Shown one piece after another: positions 37,786 to 50,668 of a stretch of DNA of 64,000 bases. The notes under the pieces were generated by a model. That model searched no databases. It was not told where the DNA came from and saw nothing but the letters and a program-made list of their open reading frames with translations. Position 1 is the first letter of the stretch. The number at the start of each line of letters is the position of its first letter. The stretch covers positions 13,396,476 through 13,460,475 of the forward strand of contig CM055092.1 of assembly GCA_029204225.1 (NCBI GenBank). Direction: 5' to 3'. The position numbers and the translations under genes are program-made. This stretch comes from Diphasiastrum complanatum. Taxonomy: Eukaryota > Streptophyta > Lycopodiopsida > Lycopodiales > Lycopodiaceae.

Positions 37786-37791
37786 AATAAA
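37786..37791 (+). terminator. Poly(A) signal of the host gene
   Basis: AATAAA about 200 bp after the stop codon at 37589, in a T-rich context. It is the first canonical signal downstream. Confidence 0.45.
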
Positions 37792-39168
37792 AATCTATTG
37801 TGACCAAGGCATCTACATTATTGATGCTATTTGCAAGTTGAATTTCTTATCTATTATATATGCACATGAAAGCCTCTCCTATGAAAGTTTGGATAAGAAA
37901 AAAGACTGTATATCTAGCCCTACATGGAGTAGTTCTGCGTGTTATGTTAAATCCTTGTAAACAGCTTTTTGTTTGTATTGTGTTAATGACATTGGTGGAA
38001 CTCACGCTATTGGATAATTATCACTTTGTGCTATTTATCATATGCAAACTTTCCAAGACAAGAACTAACCTAGAATATTGTGGAACAAAAGCCTTAAGTA
38101 TATTCTCGTAACATCCAAGCAATCTTGGCGTCCAAATAGAGATGTTTGTTATTATTTAAAATATAAATTTAGAGAGAGACATCCCATATACGGTTGAGTT
38201 TTCAATCCATGGAAGAAAACAATGAAGGCTACTTGCATATGAAGTACGATAAACATCGAATGAGGAAGGCTGCTTGCATATATTAAAGATAAAGTTACGT
38301 CAAATTTCTAGTTATTGTCAAAGACTTGTATATAGTGACTCCCATGCACTATGAGTTACTCTCATGCTAGAAGTGGTCTTGTGAGCCTTTGTACTGAGGC
38401 TATCAAAGCCAATAACATTTCCATATTCCCATGATAATTATATCAATTATGGATTGAAATGATGTGAGGTCAGCTCTCTAAGTAATATGTGGACAAAAAA
38501 GGTTTTGTGAAATTAACCAAAAGTTGTCCAAGTTGAGGAACATTTAGAGAGAAAAATAAACTTCTAAACTTTAACTTAATGAATCTAGGTCATAAACTTC
38601 TTATTTTGAAAAGCCAACATTTTGATTGGCAAATTCTATATTTTACTATAACATAGTAAAATATAAAGACAAAACTTTGTGTAATGTGCCTTCTAGGTGC
38701 TCAATTTATTTCTCAAGATCCAAAACCATCCTAATTCGATACAAGTCTAATGCTCACAATGGACACACCACCAAGAAGAAGCTTTTACCCAAAGGCATAA
38801 CATAAACTCAATATAGATTTGTCATCTATAATAGGTTGAAGGCTATAGTACATAGAACATTGATTGATCCAATATAGAACATCTACTATAGCTTGAAGGC
38901 TATTATAGTAGATAGAACGTCAATTGATCCAATATAACTACCTCAAGCTTCTTGTATTTCTTAAGAGCAACTCTTAGATCTAGATATTGTGCTGATGGGT
39001 TTTATTTTAATTTACCTACCTTGTTGCATTTGGTATAAATAAGGAGAAATTTTGGAATCAAGAAATATACTTGATCATCGACCATGAATACCTCCTAAAT
39101 TGGTAACGCATGCAATAGAAGTTAAGACCAATGCCAAGCTTGTTCAACAAAAATAGTGAATGTTACCT
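37792..39168. other. Intergenic stretch
   Basis: No recognised gene. One imperfect tandem repeat of about 57 bp lies at 38833-38936 (units begin AGGTTGAAGGCTATAG and AGCTTGAAGGCTATTA). Confidence 0.5.
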
Positions 39169-39869
39169 TGTGAAGAATTGCCAAAAATTGGCAAATCTAG
39201 CTTGATAAAAAACCATGTAGAACTTTGTAAATATTGTGTATAATTGGGTTCCACAAATGTAATAACAAGATGCCACGTGGCAACCAAATCCTAATATAGA
39301 TTAGGTCAAGTCAAGAGATTTGGTCATGTCTATTTGGTGGTCATCCCTACTTTATAGGACCTACACCTAAGTTTAAGGTGAAAATTTGACCAACTAGCTA
39401 CCTACCAAGCATAACTCTAGGATCTAGAGAAGGGTTTCATTTTAGGTCAAGGAGAGTGAGTTAACTTCCTTATTACATGCTGGAAATCCACCTAACTTCA
39501 AGAAGGAAGTCGAATTTGCTATGTATTCCCTCTCTCCATAGTGAGAAGATAGAAAAATTTTGGAGCTCATTGGCAATCTCAAACTAGTTCACTATGTACA
39601 TTGAGTTTTTCTGATCCAAATGAAACCAAATCAATTTATACTTGTTTCTCAGGCTGAAGGCCATACTACAGCATGTAGTACACACGTGTGGGCTTGGATT
39701 TCAGTGTTGATCAATGCTTTTGATTGTTAATACTTGTTGTTTGTCAAATTGCCAATCTAGATCAACTTTTTTGTGTCTAGTTTTTTGATAGATTGTTAAG
39801 CAAGCATTCAATCACTCTTGTGGATATTTTGTAGATCCATTTATGGTCCTAAAGTACAATACTTTCATA
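39169..39869 (+). repeat. 5' LTR of copia J
   Basis: Begins TGTGAAGAATTGCC, ends CTTTCATA before a PBS at 39870-39882 (TGGTATCAGAGCC). It resembles the N1 LTR along its length (for example ACTTCCTTATTACATGCTGG). It has the CACACGTGTG palindrome at 39681-39690. No 3' partner is found. Confidence 0.85.
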
Positions 39870-40303
39870 TGGTATCAGAGCCAAGTACAAGATCATAAGC
39901 CATTGATCTAATGCAAATCCATTTTTAGCAAGTTTTGGTGCTAAAAACTAGTATTGAGAGGGCAAGCTAGAATCTTGATTTTGGTGAGGAGATTTGATCC
40001 CAAACTTGGTAGGGGTCCAAATCCGTACTGTCCGCATGTGTGGGCACCTGTGAACCTGCATTTAATGCATGATATTCATTTGATCCAAAAAATTCAATTT
40101 GTGAGCTTTTGATGTAATTTTTGGTGGAAATCTTAGGATAAGCTACCAAGATTGAGTGCCATTGATTAGATTTGACATAGGGTCATGAAATCTAATTAAT
40201 CTAGGCTAAAATCAGGTCCTCTAAATTTTTTTTACAAGTCTTGAAAGTACATCAAAAAGTGTGAGGGATATTTAGTCATGTTATTGTCCAAAAATAGCCA
40301 AAA

Positions 40304-40651
40304 TTGGCAAGATTTGATTGTAGGTAGATTTCACATCATCTTATCTTCATTCCAACTTTGTGAGAGGGTGCTAGAACTGAGATTATAAGTCCATTTGTTG
40401 GATTAGAAATCTAATTTGAGTGAAACACTACAAGAGAGAGACCTTAGTGAGTTTCTAGAGACAATCAAATCCATTTCTTGGCAAGATTCGTTTGAAAGTA
40501 GTTTTCACTTCAACTTATCTTCATTCCAGCTTTGTGAGGGAGTGATAGAACTGTGATTATAAGTCCATTTTTTGGATTAGAAATCAAATTTGAGTGAAAC
40601 ACTGCAAGTGTGAGACCTTTGTGAGTTTCAAGGCAATCAAATCTATTTCTT
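40304..40651. repeat. 174-bp tandem duplication in the J leader
   Basis: Two units (from 40304 and 40478) each start TTGGCAAGATT and contain TTATCTTCATTCCA and GAGTGAAACACT. N1 has a single copy at about 2320-2490, so the duplication arose after the two lineages split. Confidence 0.88.
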
Positions 40652-40673
40652 GTTTGTTGAAGTCACTAGTAAG

Positions 40674-42100
40674 ATGGGATCTGCTGGAGCATACCTTCTA
40701 GAAGCTAGTGAGAGGTTGAATTCTACAAATTATGCTATTTGGAAGGTTAGGATGGAGTCACTTTTGGTGATCCAAGACCTTTATGAGTTCTTGATTGAAG
40801 ATGAAGATGAACTTCTAGATGCACAGGAGTTAGCTAGATACAAGAAGAAATCTAGGCTTGCACTTCATTGTGTGAAGATGAATGTGAGCGATGATTTGTT
40901 GAGAGAAGTATCAGCATGTACTAGTGCTAAAGAGTCTTGGGAGTCTTTAAAATCAATCTATGAATCTAGTAACACTTCAAGAGTACTCATGCTTAGAAAT
41001 CAAATTTTGCAAAGCATGAGGAGAATTGAGGAGAGTGCATATGTACTTAGAATCAAGTCTCTAAATAGGGAGTTGGCTTCTATTGGAGAGAAGATTCATG
41101 ATGGAGAGCTTGTACAAATTGTCCTTAATGGTCTAGGAAATGACTTTGCAAATTTGGTCCAAAGTTTTGCCATCCAAGACACTTTGCCAACTATAGAAAA
41201 ACTTCACAGTGTATTAGTGGCTGAAGAGTGTAGGATGCTCCATGCAAAATCTAGGATGAGTTCCTTGTCTTTGCAGGATGGTGATGAGAAAGCCAATTTC
41301 TCATTCAAGGGCAAAAATAAGACCAATGGAAAGAAGAAGCATCCAAAGGAGGCCAAAGAAGAGGATGATGCATCAAGTTCAAAGGACATGTCAAAGCAGA
41401 AATGCTTCTTTTGTGGAAAGAAGAGGCATTATGCATCTGAATGCTACAAGAGGCTAAGAGCACAAGTGGAGGAGGACAAACAAGGAAACCTTGCAAATGA
41501 GGAGGAGGAGGATGAAGTAGATGTATTCTTGATGGCATCTACATCCTCACCAACAAGCAATAGTAATTCAAGAGACAATTGGTGGATCGACAGTGGGGCT
41601 AGCTCTCACATGTCTTGTGAAAAGGACTTTTTCTCAACCTTACACTTTTTCAATGTTGTTAAAAAGTTTGTCTTTACTGCAAATGATGAAGAGTGTAGGA
41701 TAGATGGTGTTGGCACCATCTCTTTGTGTCTAGAATCCTCAAAATGCATGGATCTAGAAAATGTCCTTTATGTACCATCAATCACCAAGAATATGTTTAG
41801 TGTTGATCTACTCTTAGAAAGTGGTTTGGATGTCCACTTTAAGCATGGTGTTTGCTTCATCTTGAAGAATGATGTTTGCATTTCAAAGGGATTTAAACAT
41901 GGAAGATTGTTTAAGTTGGAAGCTAGTGTTGCTTTTGAAAGAATGAGCTTGGCAAAGGAGGAGATCACTCAAGAGGAGATCTTGGAAAAGTGTGATCTTG
42001 CTTACATTGAGGAGGAGCATCAAAAGGAGGAAGGTCTTGAGGATCAACCTCAAAGCATGAGAGTTCCAAGGGAGTCCTCAATGACAATGGCCGAGTCATC
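40674..42100 (+). pseudogene. Copia J gag-protease with integrase deleted
   Basis: From ATG 40674 (MGSAGAYLLEASERLNS). Gag is uninterrupted. An intact zinc knuckle CFFCGKKRHYASEC lies near 41404-41445 and an intact protease WWIDSGASSHMS near 41580. After the protease end (MSLAKEE, about 41960) the reading jumps to a linker resembling the region after integrase in N1 (EEGLEDQPQ, about 42030). About 0.9 kb covering GAG-pre-integrase and integrase is therefore missing, without breaking the frame. The open frame runs on to 42392 through sequence I cannot assign. RT and RNase H of copia type are absent. Confidence 0.85.
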
Positions 42101-42399
42101 AAATTGCATGCAAATTGTCCATTCAAGTGTGCATCTTGCAAGGGTGGTGAGCATTGGAGAGTCTACTATCTTTGAATACTTTTTGGAAAGTAGTAGTAGA
42201 CACGAGGTGGCTTTTTTCTTACCTTTAAGATTCATGGTGTTTATTACTTTGTATGACAAGACAATGAAATGGGATGCTTTGAAATCTACATCTGTTGTTG
42301 ATAAAGCAATTTCATTGGATAACTATTTCTGTAATAGTTTGAATAGAGTCATAAAAGATGAAACATCATTTGTATTGGAAATCTTTGGGTAATATGGAC

Positions 42400-43460
42400 T
42401 CTGCGTGATGGCTTATGCAACCAGAGCATATCCTCTTAATGAAATGCAGAAAAAAGATGTAGTATGGGAATGGACCGATGATTGCACAATAGCTTTCAAA
42501 GAATTGAAAACTATTTTGAAACCTCCCTACTTTGAATTTTTCGTCTTTACTAGCACAACATAGACTTGCATAAGTTGTTGTCTGGACCAGATATGGGACA
42601 AGAAATATCAACCAATAATATTTGCAAGAAAGACACTTTACATCTTTGAGTTGAAAACTACACCAAGGCAAAGAAGATATGCCTTTGCATAGCCTATGTT
42701 TGCCAAAGGACAAATCCAAGAGAAGATAGAACACGATCTCTTATTCCCATACAAGCTTGTCTACCATTTGAGAAATGGGGGATAGATTTCAAAGGACCTA
42801 TCCGCCCATCATCATCTTTCCAGAAAAGCTATATAATATTAACCATAGACTACTTTACTAAATCCCCCTTATCATCCTCAGGCCAACGGACAGGCTAAGA
42901 GTACCAATAAGCAACTAATAGCAATTATAAAAAAACTATATCTGAAACCAAGAGAGATTGCAATAAAAAATTGTATTCAACATTATGGGCGTACAAAACT
43001 TCCTACAAGACCAGTACAAATCATTTTCCATTATTTTTTGTCTATAGTCAAGATTGTATCTTGCCTATAGAGATAGAACTACCTACATTGAGATATGCCA
43101 TGACTCACGATTTAGGGACTACAGATAGATATTTGGCAGGAGCTAGATGAGCAGAGATTAGCCTCTTTATTCCACTAAAAAACTTTCAAGAAACATATGA
43201 AATTGTCTCGAGCAAAAACTAGAAGACTATTCTTTCGTCTTGAAAAAATTGGTACTATTTTGAGATCCACACCATGATCCGATTCCCCAAAAGCTAACTT
43301 TCAGATGGAGTGGACCTTACATCATGAAGATATTTTATGAGAACAAAAACTCAAAGAGCTATACCCTCTATAAATATGATAAGAGATTTGTAATTAGTAG
43401 TGTATGAGATGAGTGAAAAATACCACATCAAATATCAAAGAATGAAAGCTTATGCTATAG
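42400..43460 (+). pseudogene. Ty3/gypsy pol fragment K (RNase H and integrase)
   Basis: A different retroelement superfamily from J. End of RT/RNase H: YPLNEMQKKDVVWEWTDD with FKELKTIL (42415-42515), then QPIIFARKTLYIFELKTTPRQ (42610-42670). Integrase: CLPFEKWGIDFKGPI (about 42758-42805), YFTKSP, then YHPQANGQAKSTNKQLIAIIKK (about 42870-42935). Integrase C-terminal tail: FRWSGPYIMKIFYENK (about 43300-43350). Frames shift several times and blocks are deleted, for example between YFTK and YHPQ. From 43490, IEWVQVPRCFNANCDLLANL may be an additional RNase H tail. Confidence 0.8.
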
Positions 43461-45880
43461 TTTCCCATTAGATTGGAAGAGATTTTCACCATATAGAATG
43501 GGTACAAGTGCCTAGATGCTTTAATGCTAATTGTGACTTATTGGCTAATCTAGTCTATCAACATGATATATACTGCCACTCAGTGCCAACAGAGTGGTCC
43601 TCGACACAATTTAGTACTATGATAGAGTTATTGGTGACTGTAAATGCTAAGCTTGTCTGCGGAATTTGACGGATAGAAAAGTTACTATGCTAGGCTCCAA
43701 GACCCAACATAGTCTTGTAATGGAGTTACAGACTTTCATATGCCAAGAATTAAGTAAAACATGTTGCAAGGACATTTGTGGGGAAATAACTCAAGGAATA
43801 ATGCATGTAGCATAAAATGAATCACACCAATTAGAGATGATCAGAGAATTATGCTACTCTTGTTAGATTATGAGATTTATCTTGTTCACTTCAAGGACTA
43901 GGTGCAATTTATCTGTCAACAATACTATAGAGGTTCAAAAACCATCAGGCATTCCCATGATGGAGAGAGACATGCTCATAAATTTATTGTCAACTGAGAG
44001 AACAAGAAGAAAGAGCTGCTGGATCATAAGAAAATAAGAAGGTTGAAAAAATCATATATTAGAAACAAAGATGAAATTCATAGTTTAATAAAAGACCGAG
44101 ATCTATGGAAGCATAAGCATAAAGGATTAGAGGTTGACATCAAAATCTAAGAAATACAATATAGAGAATACTTAGCCAGCCTACCACAAAAACTCTTGGT
44201 GCTTTGCTAGCTAGGAAATCATGTGAGTACCAAAAAAAGGACAAGGAGAAAGGACTAGACCCCACTATGGAGTATTGTGATCCTTTATTTGTATATCTTG
44301 CCAAAGGGAGGAAGATTCTTTCTGATAGAAAATGCCTATGTGTTATATACCTCGAGTATGAATTTCCTTTCAGTAACCACATCTTTGAGGTTTGACCTTC
44401 TACCAGTGTGCAACCCTTCAAGTGGCCTATCATTCTAGGTTCTTTTGAGACTTATATAGACACATGCCATATTTTGGATAAGTATGACATCCTAGCTACA
44501 ATTAGACTAGCAAGACATTATGCCGAGTACTTGGGGAATTGGTCGATCATGCCTTGGGGCCATCGAAACAAGCCAACTTAAATAAACTCAAAGAGCAGAT
44601 GGTGCAAACCAAATGAGATAATGGAAAAAGAGTTTGGTGTCATTTTATATCTAAAAATATGAGACAAAACCTCTAGGGATAGAAAGGTCCTGCATGAGAT
44701 GTTTTTTCACTCATGCCTCCAGAAAGGAAATAGTCTGGTTGAGGAGAGACGTATGCAGATGAGCCTACCAATAGATGAAAAAAAAATTGCTTATAAAAAA
44801 AAAGTCCCTATAGTACACTAACTAGTTTCTTGTTTTCTAGTTTCTTGCTTAGTTGTGGATTAGAATTCACTTCTTGTTTATGGAATAAGGTAGAAATCAG
44901 CATTCAAGTAAACTAAATAGGCTGGAATAGTCGTGTAGATTTTGCATACTCTCTTACTTTCCAGTTCTTGATTGTTCTTGGGCATTCTAAGCATCAAGAA
45001 ATGAGTGTTTCTTGATTCTTGGACTGTCAAATGCTGTTAGGAATCTAGTTTCTTGTTTTTAGTTTCTTGTTTCTTGTTCAGTGGTTAATCTTGTTCTTGA
45101 TTGATTTCTGATTCAGTAGATAGTGGTAGGTCTACTCCTTGTTCCAAAACGTTGATCCTCTTGAGCCAAAGATGGTTACATGGTTGGTTTCTGCATGTAG
45201 CTGAGCATCGAAACTGTGTCTCCCACTGACAGGCTGGGAAATCCGTGTTGAAATCGGAGTAACGCTTCTGCTTGTAACTGTTCTAATAAGAAGAAAATCC
45301 ATAAAGAACCGTGTTCACAGATTCAGAGAATCTGTGAACATGTACCAAAAATGATAACAACTATTTTTGGAATTTTATGATTCGATGAGATCATGAGATC
45401 CTTAGAGCCCTGTATCTTGCCCATTCTCAACTATCAAAGATCTCAAGACATTTGTACCTTGATCCTTTTCTAGGGATATCCTAGTTCGTGCATAACATGA
45501 GTAACAAGTACATTGTATGTCTTTTACCATCAGCTAAGAAGACATGAAAGAGGAATATTGAGAGCAGTTCATGTGAAATTCTCTGTGACAGTGATTTACA
45601 AAGTGTGCATCTCGAAAATTTGTTAATTGAATGATCATGTTGTTTGGCTCGTCAATCGCACATGTAACATCTTTTGTGAGTACTATATGATACATAAATA
45701 CAACTTGAGGTGACAACTAGGTGGTCTGTTTTAGTGAGACATTCACTCTTTTGGAAAAGAGATCTGTCTAACCTACTGTTTTTGTTCGGATCCTTAGAAA
45801 TACCAATGTAGAAAGAATGTCTTGTCCTAGTCTTTATATAGGACCTAATATCCATAGGTTGAATAATCAAGGACATGTGC
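43461..45880. other. Unassigned region with relic coding text
   Basis: Only short frames are open. ALLARKSCEYQKKDKEKGLD (about 44195-44255) reads like protein but is not recognised. 44820-45130 has several copies of TAGTTTCTTG and could be LTR-derived. A perfect inverted repeat lies at 45313-45339. Confidence 0.3.
45313..45339. repeat. Perfect 12-bp inverted repeat, 3-nt loop
   Basis: GTTCACAGATTC, AGA, GAATCTGTGAAC. One more T-A pair extends the stem. The surroundings show no gene that would explain it as a terminator. Confidence 0.9.
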
Positions 45881-45937
45881 ATAGATGGAGGAGGAGAATT
45901 CGTCTCCAATGGGATGAATGCTTTTCTAAGTGATAAC
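45880..45937 (+). pseudogene. Copia L integrase, left piece
   Basis: Reads DGGGEFVSNGMNAFLSDN, the second catalytic Asp region of a copia integrase. It is cut at 45937 by element M and continues at 50941 (RQYTCSYSPQ). Upstream of 45880 the similarity is lost. Confidence 0.75.
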
Positions 45938-46251
45938 TGTCAAGAATTTAGGATCAATCAAGATCCAAATCCATAACCTAATCTTTGGTTAGAAATAGAT
46001 CAACTCTACCAATCTTGCCAATGTGGAAAAATCAATATCTACTTAAGGAAAGAGATGCAAACTGACTAAGAACCTGATCAAACATCAAACATAAGATATG
46101 ATGAGTTGTTGTCTGTACAAATATAGTAAGCTACTATATTTCACACATCCAAAAATAGCATAAAATAAGCATTCTACATACAAGATTGCAAGATATCACC
46201 AATATAGTGCACCATGGATAGATGAACCCAAGAGAACCATGTATAAGCATG

Positions 46252-46286
<35 letters not shown>

Positions 46287-46611
46287 TGTGTGTGTGTCTT
46301 TTCTTCCCACGAGTTACATCCTTTTATAGCAGGTTCAAACCTAATTTCAAACTTTGGTATCCCTCCATAATGAAAAACCCTACTATTATTGTGACTAGAT
46401 TCAATGTCTCTACTACTCAAATTGAATCTACCAAAAACTCGTGTACTATACTTTTTCACACTTTCATAAAGTGTTTATTCAAATGCTTTTAGACTAATAT
46501 AACTTTGAAAAGTCAAACTCTAAGTCTAATATGAAAATTGGCCTCAATTGTGTATTTGACAATTTATCAAACTATGACCAATCTTGACTTAACTAGTCGA
46601 AATCTTTCACA
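45938..46611 (-). repeat. 3' LTR of M
   Basis: The plus strand begins TGTCAAGAATTTAGG and ends GAAATCTTTCACA. It contains a GA tract of about 29 bp and a GT tract (46256-46297), much shorter than in the partner LTR. Confidence 0.9.
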
Positions 46612-47406
46612 CTCCCTCTTTAACTGGTTTTAGCTTAACCATTGAAATTTGATCCAACTTTAGAATGATCTCCATCCTAAGTATAGACCTCCTTTATAAG
46701 ATTCTAAGGTAGCTTCCATAATTGATATAGAGAATAGTGTCCACTTTGGATGATTCACTATTTCTTATATCAATTTTACATGTCAAAACAAGATGTGCAT
46801 AGAACATGAAGAATCAAATAGAATGTAAATGAGATGATTTCTCCATGCTATCAAATAGAATGTAAATGAGATGATTCCTCCATGCTATCAACTTTGAACT
46901 CTCTGGAAAATTACAACAACCAAACAATAAATGTGAGTGATAACCATTTGCTTGCTTGCATCCTCCCTCTTTGTCCTTTCTTGATATGTCTCCACCATAA
47001 AACTCCATGAATGAGCCTCCATCGCCATCTTGCCACAAGATATCATCAACACTTGATGATCACCAATATAGCTAGTTTTATTATATCTTGACAATTTGCA
47101 CACATCCACATGAAATTGATCAAACATGAGATAGATCAAGTAAAGTAAATTTGAAAAACACTTTCTTGCTGATCCTTTGACCTTACTTGATTATTCAATA
47201 ACCTGAAAAAATACATCCATAACATCTTTGCCAATTGACTCTCCTTTGATGCTTTTGACTAGCTCTAAATTGCCACTTTCCCTTTTGTGTTGTTGAAACC
47301 CTTTGAGAACAGCTTTTTGATCTTCCACTTGACCATCAAAGCCATTGACTAGGACCTCTTTTCCAGATCCATTAGTTTCTGAAAAATAATGAAAACATCC
47401 ATCTAC
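46612..47406 (-). other. Non-pol segment in place of RT/RNase H in M
   Basis: About 800 bp between the end of the integrase-side coding region and the polypurine tract. No RT or RNase H motif is visible. It has a minus-strand open frame (46888-47139) of unknown identity and a 37-bp tandem repeat (46815-46888). It may be captured or replaced sequence. Confidence 0.55.
46815..46888. repeat. 37-bp tandem duplication
   Basis: Two units, CAAATAGAATGTAAATGAGA... (46815 and 46852), differing at one position (TTTCTCC versus TTCCTCC). Confidence 0.95.
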
Positions 47407-49657
47407 TTACATAGCATCATCTACATAAGAAGATTCACCAAAACATGTGAGAAAAGCAAAATGAGTCAGTTCCACTTGCTTACCCTTCTCATCATATGTG
47501 AGCCTTGAAGGCATATGTATTTCCCTTGATGTTCTCTTTGGCTTTTGACTTGATAAAGGTCCATCGTCATCACCATCTAAAGTAGGATCCTTTACATCAA
47601 CAACAAGAACGTTAGATCCATCCACATTACCATCACTTGAAGACACCTTTGGAATATTCTCCTCATCAAAAATGACATCTCTACCAGTAATCACCTTATT
47701 AGTAGAAGAAATGTAAACCTTGTAGGCTTTACTCACCTCATTATATCCAACAAATATATTTTTCCTAGAAGATGGATCCTCTTTGTTTGTATCATCAAGA
47801 ATTATATTGACATAGCAAGTACATCCAAAAGTTTTAAGAAAGTTGACACTCGGTCTCCTCTTGAATAGCATCTCAAAAGGTGTCCTTCCATCCAAAATAG
47901 CACTCGGCCACCTATTGCACAAGAAATTAGCACACAACAAATCTTGATTCAAAAATGGTTTATCAAGGTTAGCACTTAACCTCATGGCTTTGGTACTTTC
48001 ACATAAAGTCGTATTCTTCCTCTCGGCAACTTGATTTTTTGTTGTGGAATCCTTGGTGTTGTATACTCTCTCTTGATCCCATGCTCATCACAAAAAGGGT
48101 CGATATGTACTCTCCACCATTGTCACTCTTTAAGCACTTGATCCTTGTAGAAGATTTGTTCTCCCTTGCATTCTTGAACTTAACAAAGACATCATAAACT
48201 TCATCTTTTCTCTTTAGTAGATAGATCCAACAAAATCTACTAAAATCATCAATGAAAGTTACATGCATCTTAGATCCACTATTGCTAATTGTAGTAATTC
48301 CATGAATATCCGAATGTATAGCTTGAAAAGGCTTTGTAGATATAGATGTAGATCTAGCATAAGCTAGTCTATGTGACTTTGACAAAGCACAAGACTCACA
48401 AACATGATTGATGCTACTTAAGGATTTTGGAAGACCAATCACAACTTGCTTCTTAGCCATTACCTCCAATGACTTGAAGTTGAGGTGCCCCATCCTTTTA
48501 TGCCAAACTTCTTGAATAGGCAATAACACAAGCATCTAGTTCAACTTTCCTTGTGTTTTACCTTTTTCAATCAAGATATACTTCCTTTTGATCATGCAAG
48601 CATCTCCATTAAACTCAACTTTGAAACCTTTACTTAGAAATTGACTCACACTAAGTAAATTCTTGGTAAGAGAAGATATGAACAAAATACCCTTCAAATG
48701 AACATTCCTATTTGTAGAGAAAAAAATAGGAACTGTGCCAATACCTTTGATTGCACACTCACCATCATTGGCCGTGTAGATCACATTCTTGTCATCTCCA
48801 TATGCCAACAAAGAAGTGAAATACTCTTTGTGAAAAGTCATGTGTGAGCTTGCACCACTATCAATCCACCATAGATCTCCATCATTAGCAAGCATACATG
48901 AAGACATCACAAAAGCATCATCATTTAAATTTTGAACACCAAACCATCTTCGTCATGAGTAAGATTATGTTGTTTATCTCTTTGATCTCTCTTCTTCTTG
49001 TAGCAATCACTTGAAAAGTGTCCTTTGATGTCACAATAGAAGCACTTGAGCTTTGACCTATCTTTCTTTTGCCATTTGAAGAAGCCTCCTCTTGATCTTG
49101 CCCTTTAGACCACTTGATTTTGCTTTTGCCTTTGATGAACATAGCCTCCTCTCCAACTTGAGATGTTGATGAAGATCCACCTCTTGCTTGAAGCCTATAT
49201 TCTTTATTGATCAAGATCTCTTGAAGATCAAAGTTCGTTGAATGGCAAGACTTTGTACAATGCTAGCATGAGCATCCAACAAACCATTAAGAATAACTTG
49301 AACATGTTCTCCTTCCTTAATGATCTCATCAATGCAAGCCAACTCATCATCCAAAGCCTTCACTCTCAAAACAAAAATATTTGGACTCTCTTCATTCTAT
49401 CCTTTGATGAAGTACTCTTACCAACTTCTTTGAGAAGTTCATTGATAACATTCATCTTGATCATGTGTAGAGCTCTTTTGTCCCTCTTGCCATACCTCAA
49501 TTGTTCTTGTTGTGTTGCTGGACTCTCCTCCAAACCTACAACAATATCCAAAACATCATTCATCTCAAAAAGTGATTCCATCTTCACTTTTCACAATGAA
49601 TAGTTGCTTGAGGTAAGCCTATCATTGCCTTCCAACATGTATCCACTTGATGTAGCC
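47407..49657 (-). pseudogene. M gag-protease-integrase, disabled
   Basis: The gag ATG is at about 49657 (MATSSGYMLEGNDRLTSSNYS), followed by an early stop; gag is shortened and shifted near 49380. The zinc knuckle CFYCDIKGHFSSDC lies near 49010-49050 with all ligands. The protease WWIDSGASSHMTF is near 48870. GAG-pre-integrase VWHKRMGHLN is near 48500. Integrase shows HSDIHG (48320), KSDNGGEYIS (48120), then a frameshift and IPQQ in a shifted frame. The C-terminal integrase and linker (47407-47985) stay open for 192 codons. Coding similarity ends at VDDAM, near the point where RT would start. Confidence 0.88.
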
Positions 49658-50256
49658 ATGTTGCAATGACCCGATCCTTCTCTTTCAAGCTGTTCCAATG
49701 CACAAAGCACTCTTTTGAAATACAACAAATGTTTCCAAAAAGTAATCACAAAGATATGGAACCTCTCAATTCTCTTCTAGCACTTATATCTAGCAAATCA
49801 ACACATAGAATATAGAAATCTTGATCAACCTATGATCTATCCTCAATCTAATGACTCTTGCCACTTCCTAAGATTGAAACACACACTAATGAAGTTCAGT
49901 AACCATATAATAGAGATCCATTCAAAATTAGAGTTTTAACAAAATCACAAAAAATTGAATATTTCAATTTCTACATGCAATTGCCTAAAACTTGATATAG
50001 AAACTGGTAGCCTCAAGTGAGAAATTCCTAATGCATCCAAAATCAGCTATTTCTAGTAAGTGTGGTGTGAAATCGGAATCCCTCAAGTCCAATAACCTAA
50101 AATGAGTTTTGATTGACAAAAGATCCAATTTACATATGCAAAAAACTCAATTTTTGGGTAGAAGTCAATCTAGCATGCTCTAGCATTGATATCTTCACAA
50201 ATCTTTGATAGATGTGCATGGTCCTTTCACAACCTGCAACACAAGCTCTGCTATCA

Positions 50257-50572
50257 TGTGAAGAATTTGGGATCAAGGAAGATCCAAATCCATAACCTAA
50301 TCTTTGGTTAGAAATAGATCAACTCTACCAATCTTGCCAATGTGAAAAAATCAACATCTACTTAATGAAAGAGATGCAAACTCACTAAAATCTGATCAAA
50401 TATCAAACATAAGATATGATGAAGTTGTTTTTCATTCAAAAATAGTAAGTTGTTCACATGTGTGGATCCAAAAATAATATAGAATTAGCATTCTACACAT
50501 AAGATTGCAAGATGTCACCAATATAGTGCACCAATGGATAGATGAACCCAAGAAAACCATGTATAAGTATGG

Positions 50573-50668
<96 letters not shown>

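Noticed and set aside
42100-42392. A functional fused protein from the J open frame tail
   Set aside because: The tail has no recognised domain and follows a deletion; an open frame of this length can arise by chance after an in-frame deletion.
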